Shown here: positions 1-5,389 of the stretch, one piece after another
How positions within the stretch are numbered: the first letter of the stretch is position 1
How the letters are laid out: every line of letters starts with the position of its first letter
From: an uncultured Flavobacteriales bacterium
Lineage (GTDB): Bacteria > Bacteroidota > Bacteroidia > Flavobacteriales_D > Crocinitomicaceae
Reading direction: 5' to 3'
Assembly (NCBI GenBank): GCA_905479845.1
Contig: CAJQOB010000333.1
Coordinates: 1 to 5,389 of the forward strand
DNA length: 5,389 bases
Translations under genes and position numbers: made by a program
Notes under the pieces: model-generated
Database searches by the model: none
What the model was told of the DNA's origin: nothing
Seen by the model: only the letters and a program-made list of their open reading frames with translations

Positions 1-1248
1 GACAGCGATGCAATAGGTGTTTTTAGTAAGAATTTAAGGCAATTACTTCTTGCTCCACCGCTTGGTGCAAAGCGAATATTAGCGATTGATCCAGGCTTTA
101 GAACAGGATGTAAGGTGGTTTGTATCGATGAGGCAGGTGATTTGTTAACCAATGCCACAATTTTCCCTCATCCACCGCAGAAAGAACAGTCAAAGGCGAA
201 AGCAAAACTTGGACAATTAGTAGAGGCATATAAAATTGATGCGATTGCGATTGGTGATGGAACGGCTGGCCGTGAAACCGAATTCTTGGTGAAAAACACG
301 CATTTTTCAAGAGATGTGCAGGTATTCTCTGTAAGAGAAGATGGTGCTTCGATCTATTCGGCTAGTTCAATCGCAAGAAAAGAATTTCCAAACTATGATG
401 TAACAGTGCGCGGTTCCGTTTCAATCGGACGAAGATTAATGGATCCATTGGCTGAATTGGTGAAGATTGATCCAAAGTCGATTGGGGTAGGGCAATATCA
501 GCATGAAGTGAATCAATCAAAATTGAAGCAAGCCTTGGATGATGTTGTTGTTTCCTGCGTAAACGCTGTTGGAGTGGATGTGAATACCGCGTCTCCGTAT
601 TTGTTGAGTTATGTTTCTGGTTTAGGACCAAGCTTGGCCGAGAACATTGTCAAATATCGATCAGAAAATGGTCGCATTGACTCACGTGAGGAACTCAAGA
701 AAGTTAGTCGATTGGGAGGAAAAGCGTTTGAACAAGCTGCAGGGTTTATTCGAATCCGAGAAGGAAAGAATGCGTTGGACAATACTTCTGTTCACCCTGA
801 GAGCTATCAGCACGTAAAAAAAATGGCGAAGCGCTTAAAAGTAGAAACGCAAGAGTTAATTGGTAATGCCGATTTACTCAAGCAGATATCGAAAGAAGAT
901 TTCCCAGATATCGATTCTTTTACTTTAAAGGATATCCTTTCTGAATTGAAGAAGCCAGGACATGATCCTCGTAAAAAAGCCAAAGTTCTAGAATTCGATC
1001 ACCGATTAAAAACGATTGATGATGTGAAAGTGGGAATGGTATTGACAGGAGTGGTGACGAACGTTACGAATTTCGGAGCATTCGTCAATATTGGAATCAA
1101 AGAGAACGGACTAATTCACAAATCACAGCTCGCAGATGTGTATGTTGAAGATCCGTCGCAATTTATTTCGTTGCACGATCATGTGGAGGTTTCAGTCTTG
1201 GAAGTAGACATAAACAGAAAGCGTATCGGATTGAAGCGAATGAACTAA
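1..1248 (+). CDS. tex: Tex-family S1 RNA-binding protein, C-terminal part (5' end outside window)
   Basis: This is the C-terminal 415 codons of Tex, a conserved cytoplasmic nucleic-acid-binding protein linked to transcription and RNA metabolism. The frame is open from base 1 and already matches Tex (NLRQLLLAPPLG, ILAIDPGFRTGCK), so the GTG at 115 is an internal valine and not a start. Seen in order, numbering codons from base 1: a YqgF/RNase H-like domain at about codons 25-145, with IGDGTAGRETE and the conserved VTVRGSVSIGRRL and IGVGQYQHEVNQ blocks; a helix-hairpin-helix region at about 190-252 (VNTASPYLLSYVSGLG to FEQAAGFIRI); and a C-terminal S1 domain at about 341-414 (VKVGMVLTGVVTNVTNFGAF). 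Family members usually have 700-780 residues, so roughly the N-terminal 300 lie upstream of the window. The gene ends at TAA 1246-1248, immediately after the S1 domain. That stop overlaps the stop of the convergent membrane-protein gene. No frameshift is visible. Confidence 0.96.
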   Translation, partial: DSDAIGVFSKNLRQLLLAPPLGAKRILAIDPGFRTGCKVVCIDEAGDLLTNATIFPHPPQKEQSKAKAKLGQLVEAYKIDAIAIGDGTAGRETEFLVKNTHFSRDVQVFSVREDGASIYSASSIARKEFPNYDVTVRGSVSIGRRLMDPLAELVKIDPKSIGVGQYQHEVNQSKLKQALDDVVVSCVNAVGVDVNTASPYLLSYVSGLGPSLAENIVKYRSENGRIDSREELKKVSRLGGKAFEQAAGFIRIREGKNALDNTSVHPESYQHVKKMAKRLKVETQELIGNADLLKQISKEDFPDIDSFTLKDILSELKKPGHDPRKKAKVLEFDHRLKTIDDVKVGMVLTGVVTNVTNFGAFVNIGIKENGLIHKSQLADVYVEDPSQFISLHDHVEVSVLEVDINRKRIGLKRMN

Positions 1249-2831
1249 CGCTGGATGATCAGAACTTTTGACGAATCTAATTGATTTGTCTCAAGCCAAA
1301 TTCTCAAACCTTCTTCATTGGTTTTCTCAAAGAAATGACCAAATCCAACAGGGCAACCGCTTGAGTATCCATTCACCGTTGGGAGCTTGACGTAGTTCGA
1401 GACAGTCATACCGTCAATTTGGGTGACAAAAAATGGATCATCATCACTTAAAATCGCGTACGCTTCGTGCTCTGGTTTCAATCGATTTTTTACCTGCGCA
1501 ATCGCAATTTCACGTCTTTTCGTTATTTCCTCTTTACTTGTTCGAATTAGGTTATCCGTAGAGAATGAATTATCCAAAATCACTAACAATAGGAACAATG
1601 CAGACCATTTCTTTGGTAAGCGCGTGAATAAGGAAACTAATAATGCTACGATCAAGAAGATTTCAACGTGCATGTATCTATTGAGAACTCGCATACTGCT
1701 CATTCCTGGGAGTTTGAACATAAAAGCGTACATCGTTTTGGCGTCATAACTTCGGATGAAGAAAACGAAAACGACAAAGGCAGCAATTGATAAAGCCCAA
1801 GTCATTGGGGAGATTTGAATCCTTCGTATCTTCCAGTACAACCACAAGAATGGAATCGTGAAAAGCCCGAGAAGTGGAATCATTCCAGGGAAGGTGTATT
1901 GAATCCACCAGATAGCAACATCAGGTCGACAGTTCTCACTTAACACGCTCCAAGCAAATGCCGATTCATGTGCATAGAAATAGGACATGATTACTGGGAC
2001 ATACCATTTTACTTCTTCGTAACTACGTAAGCCCATTTCCTGTGACATTTCGTAGTACGGAAGCATCAACCAAGCCAAAAGAAGTACAGAGACAAGCACG
2101 GTAATTCCTGTAAATAGGATTTGTCTCTTCTTGAAAAGTGGAACAAAAAACCAGTACTTCTTTTTGATAATCGCGTACACAATAATCAGAAATGCTCCGA
2201 AATACATCAGAAAGAAACCGGTGTAAATTACTCCGTAGAACTGGTAAACTATCCCTAGAGCGAAAACCGCGAAGTACTTACAATGTGAAGTGTCAACGAG
2301 ACGAATCCCGCTGTAAATTACAATTGGAACCATGAAACGAATCATCATTTGCATGTAGTTCAATTGCCCTAAATTGAAAATGGTAAAGGCGAAAATCCAC
2401 GCTCCAATGATGGCTAAATCCCAACGATTGAACCAACGTTTCAGGACGTAGTAGGCGGACCAGTAATTCAACGAACAAATAATGACCCACCAAAGTTGGT
2501 AAGATGTCTCTTGACTAATTCCGAATATTCGCCAGAATCCATAGAATGGCATTGTGCCTAGCATGTTATCAGAAAATGCAATTGAGTCTGCATAAGGAAA
2601 CATGAACCCTGCATTCCAAAATTCTGATTTGTTTCCTATCGACCATTGATAACCATGCTCGAGTAGATAATTGATAAATCTCGAATCACCCATGTCTCCA
2701 GGAACGAACTCTAATCCGAAACCTAAAATCCGAAAGCAGAAATACCACAATCCCACAAGGAATACCACGATCGGCAGACCTTTAGAAAGGTAAGGCTCAT
2801 AAGATTTGTATGTCGCTCGGTTATTCACCAT
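1245..2831 (-). CDS. Polytopic membrane protein, GT-C glycosyltransferase-like, function unknown
   Basis: This is a 528-residue integral membrane protein. About ten or more hydrophobic segments are visible, including roughly residues 18-38, 112-130, 138-156, 186-220, 238-258, 312-334, 344-360, 389-404 and 408-420. A soluble tail follows (about 421-528). The first extracytoplasmic loop carries an acidic motif, GDMGDSRF (D46, D49), followed by LEHGYQW and SDNMLGTMPFY. Acidic residues in this loop are typical of GT-C enzymes that use lipid-linked sugar donors. The segment LPGMSSMRVLNRY (374-386) and the late NGYSSGCPVGF block (487-497) resemble related uncharacterised or YfhO-like membrane proteins. 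Inferred role: glycosyl transfer to an envelope polymer or lipid; donor and acceptor are unknown. The ATG overlaps the last 11 bp of menC, suggesting co-transcription and translational coupling. No Shine-Dalgarno is evident. The stop overlaps that of tex. The reading frame is secure; the enzymatic role is only probable. Confidence 0.8.
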   Translation of the reverse strand: MVNNRATYKSYEPYLSKGLPIVVFLVGLWYFCFRILGFGLEFVPGDMGDSRFINYLLEHGYQWSIGNKSEFWNAGFMFPYADSIAFSDNMLGTMPFYGFWRIFGISQETSYQLWWVIICSLNYWSAYYVLKRWFNRWDLAIIGAWIFAFTIFNLGQLNYMQMMIRFMVPIVIYSGIRLVDTSHCKYFAVFALGIVYQFYGVIYTGFFLMYFGAFLIIVYAIIKKKYWFFVPLFKKRQILFTGITVLVSVLLLAWLMLPYYEMSQEMGLRSYEEVKWYVPVIMSYFYAHESAFAWSVLSENCRPDVAIWWIQYTFPGMIPLLGLFTIPFLWLYWKIRRIQISPMTWALSIAAFVVFVFFIRSYDAKTMYAFMFKLPGMSSMRVLNRYMHVEIFLIVALLVSLFTRLPKKWSALFLLLVILDNSFSTDNLIRTSKEEITKRREIAIAQVKNRLKPEHEAYAILSDDDPFFVTQIDGMTVSNYVKLPTVNGYSSGCPVGFGHFFEKTNEEGLRIWLETNQLDSSKVLIIQR

Positions 2832-3831
2832 CCGCCAAAGATATAGTACCTTTTTTAACTTGCAAATTGCTTGGAATATTATCGGTGTAGAGTGATCCTG
2901 TTCCTAGGCCCTGCGGAAGATCATTTGAATACTCCGCCGTTAACTGACAAATAGCATTTAAACCAACGTTTGATTCTAATGCCGAGGTAATCCACCACGG
3001 AATGTTACTCTCTTCAGCAAGTGAAATCCACTCTTTTGTTCCTTCAATTCCACCATGTAAACTTGGTTTGAGGATAATATATTGTGGTTGGATGAAATCA
3101 AGTAGTTCAATTTTATCCTCAGTTCGATTAACTCCAATCATTTCTTCGTCCAATGCGATATCCAAAGGAGTTTCAGAACACAGCTTTTTCATTTCCTCGA
3201 ACTGTCCTTGTTTAATTGGTTGTTCAATTGAGTGGATGTCTAGCTCTGATAAACGTTGCAATTTATTCAAAGCTTCATCAGGAGAGAAGGCCCCATTTGC
3301 ATCAACTCTAAGGGTAATTTCATCCTTGGAGTATCTATCTCGAATTGATTTCAGTAATTCAATTTCAGAATCAAAATCGATTGCTCCAATCTTCAATTTG
3401 ATTGTTTTGAATCCTTGTTTCAGTTTTTCTTCAATCTGCTCTTGCATAAAAGCAGGTTCTCCCATCCAGATAAGACCATTAATTGGAATCGATTTAGTTC
3501 CAGCTGTAAAGTCATTCGGAAAGATGATACCTCGACCACCATTTTTAAGATCGAGTAAAGCTGTTTCTAATCCAAATTTTATCGACGGCCAATTACTTAG
3601 GTCAATATCCAAATTTGAACAGGTTTCAGCAATCTTTGCTTCGTACGTTTCGAAGTCAGAGAAGTCCGGAGATAATCCAGGAATAATGCTGCACTCACCA
3701 ACTCCAATAATCTCAGGATTTGATTCTTCCCAAAGTTCAATGAACCAAGCGTGTTTTTTGGTTAAAACTCCACGACTAGTTCCGCTAGGGCGCTTGAAAT
3801 GAAAAGTTTTCTTGGTGAAGTGTGCTTTCAT
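2821..3831 (-). CDS. menC: o-Succinylbenzoate synthase (MenC)
   Basis: This 336-residue cytoplasmic enzyme of the enolase superfamily dehydrates SHCHC (2-succinyl-6-hydroxy-2,4-cyclohexadiene-1-carboxylate) to o-succinylbenzoate in menaquinone synthesis. The N-terminal capping domain covers about residues 1-110 and the barrel follows. Visible active-site features: the KxK motif K145-L-K147, with K147 the expected catalytic base; metal ligands D177 (RVDANG), E203 (SIEQP) and D228 (ALDEE); and the opposing lysine K255 (ILKPS). SALESNVGLNAICQ at 283-296 is typical of OSBS enzymes. The length is normal and no catalytic residue is missing. Enolase-superfamily dipeptide epimerases or N-acylamino acid racemases share this scaffold, but the position 7 bp downstream of menA makes MenC the best call. 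The start is the first ATG after the menA stop, without an obvious Shine-Dalgarno. The stop TAA lies within the start region of the downstream membrane-protein gene. Confidence 0.94.
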   Translation of the reverse strand: MKAHFTKKTFHFKRPSGTSRGVLTKKHAWFIELWEESNPEIIGVGECSIIPGLSPDFSDFETYEAKIAETCSNLDIDLSNWPSIKFGLETALLDLKNGGRGIIFPNDFTAGTKSIPINGLIWMGEPAFMQEQIEEKLKQGFKTIKLKIGAIDFDSEIELLKSIRDRYSKDEITLRVDANGAFSPDEALNKLQRLSELDIHSIEQPIKQGQFEEMKKLCSETPLDIALDEEMIGVNRTEDKIELLDFIQPQYIILKPSLHGGIEGTKEWISLAEESNIPWWITSALESNVGLNAICQLTAEYSNDLPQGLGTGSLYTDNIPSNLQVKKGTISLADGE

Positions 3832-3838
3832 AACTGAA

Positions 3839-4750
3839 TTAAACGGGTTTCAAATAAATCAGCATGGCAAGCATGAAGATGGACAATGCGAAAGTACTCA
3901 AGGCAACAACTTTTAATTCAGGATCGAATTTTTTAGCATCCGTTGTCGCCATCACTTTTCTTAGGTGAATCAGTAACATGATTGCCGGTGCCATTCCAAT
4001 GAATAGAATGGGCTTGTTAAACAATGCCACAAAAACGCCCAAAGAAGAAATAGCAATAATGATCAAGAGCGCATGATACAACTTCGCCATGTTTGGTCCC
4101 ATCTTAACAACTAGCGTGTTCTTTCCAGATTTGGCGTCGTTTGAGTAATCGCGCATGTTGTTCAGGTTTAATACAGCAGTACTAAGTAATCCAATGGTTA
4201 TTGCCGGAAGGATCATGTCCAAGTCGAATGTTTTACTGTATAAGGAATAAACACCAAGAACACTTACGAATCCGAAGAAAATCAGTACCATTAGATCTCC
4301 CATTCCATGGTAACCATAAGCTCGTTTACCAACGGTGTAAGTAATTGCGGCAATTACGCAGAAGATTGCTAAAATAGCGTAAAACCAAACTATCGAACTG
4401 GACATGTTTTGCGCTCCGAAGTAAATTAGAAATCCAGCGGCAGCAAAACTTAAAACAGAAGTCAGAATAACTGCAAACTTCATTTGTTTCGGAGAAATTG
4501 CTCCAGATTGAACCATCCTCTCTGGACCGACTCGATCCTTGTTGTCCGTTCCTTTCAACCCATCACCTAGGTCGTTGGCTAAATTCGAAACGATTTGAAA
4601 CAGTATCGTAGTCACGATGGCTAAAATGAAAATCAACGAATCCCAATACCCTTGATAGTAAGCCACGGCAGACCCCAAAACAATTCCTGATAACGAGAGA
4701 GGTAGGGTGCGTAAACGCATCGCATTGATCCATGCTTTTGGTTGTGACAT
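3839..4750 (-). CDS. menA: 1,4-Dihydroxy-2-naphthoate polyprenyltransferase (MenA)
   Basis: This is a 303-residue UbiA-superfamily membrane prenyltransferase. MenA joins 1,4-dihydroxy-2-naphthoate to a polyprenyl diphosphate with loss of CO2 and diphosphate, giving demethylmenaquinone. About nine membrane segments are visible (roughly 15-33, 38-56, 92-111, 118-138, 152-171, 178-196, 224-243, 247-262, 280-299). The first Asp-rich motif is NDLGDGLKGTD (D60, D63, D69) and the second is RDYSNDAKSGK (D201, D205); these bind Mg-diphosphate in the family. The N-terminal KAWINAMRLRTLPLSLSG and the central GYHGMGDLMVLIFFG are MenA hallmarks. The start at 4750 is supported because conserved sequence begins within the first few residues and because no ATG, GTG or TTG lies in frame between it and an upstream in-frame stop. 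It is the first gene of the block, 7 bp before menC. A Bacteroidota-type -7 box lies only 4 nt upstream, so the transcript may be leaderless. Confidence 0.96.
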   Translation of the reverse strand: MSQPKAWINAMRLRTLPLSLSGIVLGSAVAYYQGYWDSLIFILAIVTTILFQIVSNLANDLGDGLKGTDNKDRVGPERMVQSGAISPKQMKFAVILTSVLSFAAAGFLIYFGAQNMSSSIVWFYAILAIFCVIAAITYTVGKRAYGYHGMGDLMVLIFFGFVSVLGVYSLYSKTFDLDMILPAITIGLLSTAVLNLNNMRDYSNDAKSGKNTLVVKMGPNMAKLYHALLIIIAISSLGVFVALFNKPILFIGMAPAIMLLIHLRKVMATTDAKKFDPELKVVALSTFALSIFMLAMLIYLKPV

Positions 4751-4754
4751 CTGA

Positions 4755-4762
4755 CAAAGATA
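4755..4762 (-). promoter_or_regulatory. Candidate -7 promoter box for the menA-menC-membrane protein unit
   Basis: On the minus strand this reads TATCTTTG, an exact match to the Bacteroidota -7 consensus TAnnTTTG. It ends 4 nt before the menA ATG. A -33 TTG at the usual distance (about 19-21 nt upstream) is not present; that region reads TTCTGCTCAG. If this box is used, transcription would begin at or within a few bases of the start codon. The match is seen directly; its use as a promoter is inferred. Confidence 0.5.
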
Positions 4763-4771
4763 AAGTTTCCA

Positions 4772-4790
4772 AGCAGAATACTGAGCAGAA
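4772..4790. repeat. Short tandem repeat AGCAGAA x2 in the divergent promoter region
   Basis: AGCAGAA occurs at 4772-4778 and again at 4784-4790, giving a 12-bp period, close to one helical turn. The pair lies just upstream of the candidate menA -7 box; the distal copy covers the place where a -33 element would sit. Two same-face half-sites could bind a regulator of menA, but seven bases repeated twice could be chance. Confidence 0.3.
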
Positions 4791-4808
4791 AACGTTCGTG
4801 ATTTTTAG

Positions 4809-4840
4809 TTGAAATTAATTGTGCGTACATAATATATTTT
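4809..4840 (+). promoter_or_regulatory. Candidate promoter for the nitronate monooxygenase-like gene
   Basis: A TTG at 4809-4811 is followed after 21 nt by TATATTTT at 4833-4840, matching 7 of 8 positions of the Bacteroidota TAnnTTTG box; a G follows at 4841. The spacing suits the -33/-7 arrangement of this phylum. The start codon is 15 nt downstream of the box, so the leader would be under about 12 nt. The surrounding DNA is AT-rich, so a chance match is possible. Confidence 0.42.
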
Positions 4841-4855
4841 GGCTAACTTCGCCGC

Positions 4856-5389
4856 ATGAATTTAGATCCAAGAGAAGCTGCATTGAGCAAAATGCTAGGG
4901 ATAGATTTCCCGATGATTGTTGCTCCTATGTTCCTCGTTTCCAATAAGGAGATGATTATCGAAGCGACAAAAGCTGGTGTTACGGGAGCCATTCCTGCAC
5001 TGAATTACAGAACAGTTGATGAATTGAAGAAAGTAATCCGTGAGCTGAAAAAAGAAGCAAGTGGACCGTTTGGAATCAATTTGATTGTGAATAAATCGAA
5101 CTTTTTATATAAAGAACAGTTGAAAGCATGTTGCGAAGAAAAGGTTGACTACATCATTACTTCATTGGGCTCTCCAGAAGAGACAATTAATCAATGTAAA
5201 GCTGCTGGAGTAAAGGTTTTTTGTGATGTTGTCGATGTCCGTTTCGCAAAGAAAGTGGAAGCCCTAGGGGCTGATGCTGTGATTGCTGTGAATAAAGAAG
5301 CAGGGGGGCACGCGGGACCAATGTCATTCAAAGAATTGTTGCCTTTACTTAAAAAGGAATGTAATATTCCAGTGATATCTGCTGGAGGG
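4856..5389 (+). CDS. Nitronate monooxygenase-like FMN oxidoreductase, N-terminal part (3' end outside window)
   Basis: The first 178 codons of a TIM-barrel flavoprotein of the 2-nitropropane dioxygenase / nitronate monooxygenase family run off the right edge. Translation begins MNLDPREAALSKMLG. Family landmarks are the first-strand FPMIVAPMFLVS (18-29), the loop GINLIVNKS (73-81), strand VDYIITSLGSP (97-107), EAGGHAGP (148-155) with H152 as the candidate catalytic residue, and IPVISAGG (171-178), the start of the FMN phosphate-binding region. Characterised relatives oxidise nitronates with O2; many bacterial members have unknown substrates. FabK-type enoyl-ACP reductase has the same fold and cannot be fully excluded without the C-terminal half. 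An in-frame TAA at 4844-4846, nine bases upstream with no alternative start after it, fixes this ATG as the most upstream possible start. The gene is divergent from menA across 105 bp. No Shine-Dalgarno is visible. Confidence 0.86.
   Translation, partial: MNLDPREAALSKMLGIDFPMIVAPMFLVSNKEMIIEATKAGVTGAIPALNYRTVDELKKVIRELKKEASGPFGINLIVNKSNFLYKEQLKACCEEKVDYIITSLGSPEETINQCKAAGVKVFCDVVDVRFAKKVEALGADAVIAVNKEAGGHAGPMSFKELLPLLKKECNIPVISAGG

Noticed and set aside
98..631. Short minus-strand open frames (98-310 and 362-631) inside tex
   Set aside because: Both are covered by conserved Tex sequence on the + strand, and their translations show no domain.
1220..1252. Possible hairpin at the tex 3' end: AGCGT (1220-1224) or AGCG (1235-1238) with ACGCT (1248-1252)
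   Set aside because: Only 4-5 bp of pairing, competing partners, a long loop in one version and no following T-tract. It does not support a terminator call.
1423..1749. A 108-codon open frame on the + strand inside the membrane-protein gene
   Set aside because: It is antisense to a well-supported coding region, has no recognisable motif and no promoter box that I could see.
2431..2971. An 11-bp exact repeat, AACCAACGTTT, at 2431-2441 and 2961-2971
   Set aside because: One copy encodes part of KRWFN in the membrane protein and the other part of NVGLN in MenC, in different frames. Two copies of this length in coding DNA are most simply coincidence.
3002..3802. A 266-codon open frame on the + strand, antisense to menC
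   Set aside because: It lies entirely inside menC, which has all catalytic residues intact. The antisense translation is Ser/Ile-rich, has no recognisable domain and is best explained as a shadow of menC codon usage.
4563..4830. Two short minus-strand frames (4563-4772 and 4633-4830) overlapping the menA start
   Set aside because: They are out of frame with menA across its conserved N-terminus. The second starts at an ATG in the divergent promoter region but encodes no recognisable leader and ends within menA.
1..5389. Possibility of a new defence system, mobile element or other accessory island
   Set aside because: All five genes belong to recognisable chromosomal families, codon use and composition look uniform, and there are no integrases, transposases, inverted-repeat ends, attachment sites or CRISPR-like arrays.

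Overview
The window is a compact, almost entirely protein-coding piece of an AT-rich bacterial chromosome, most likely from Bacteroidota and probably Flavobacteriales. That placement is an inference. It rests on the protein sequences, on start codons without Shine-Dalgarno sequences, on promoter boxes resembling the Bacteroidota -7 consensus TAnnTTTG, and on adjacent menA and menC.

Layout, left to right: (1) the C-terminal 415 codons of Tex, a nucleic-acid-binding protein, on the + strand and open at the left edge; (2) a three-gene block on the - strand, read right to left: menA (4750-3839), menC (3831-2821), then a polytopic membrane protein resembling GT-C glycosyltransferases (2831-1245); (3) a 105-bp divergent promoter region (4751-4855); (4) the first 178 codons of an FMN-dependent nitronate monooxygenase-like protein on the + strand, open at the right edge. 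The only noncoding DNA is the 7 bp between menA and menC and the 105-bp divergent region. No stretch over 300 bp lacks a gene. I see no tRNA, rRNA, CRISPR array, insertion sequence or convincing terminator.

MenC and MenA are two steps of menaquinone synthesis: MenC makes o-succinylbenzoate, and MenA prenylates dihydroxynaphthoate in the membrane after the MenE and MenB steps, whose genes are not here. The 7-bp gap and the 11-bp overlap suggest that menA, menC and the membrane protein gene are co-transcribed. The membrane protein has no evident role in quinone synthesis; its features suggest envelope glycan or lipid glycosylation. Tex and the oxidoreductase are separate flanking units.

I did not find a clearly new biological system; this reads as ordinary core genome. 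The points most worth a second look are the apparently leaderless menA promoter with a short tandem repeat beside it, the uncharacterised membrane protein coupled to menC, and the tail-to-tail overlap of the tex and membrane-protein stop codons.
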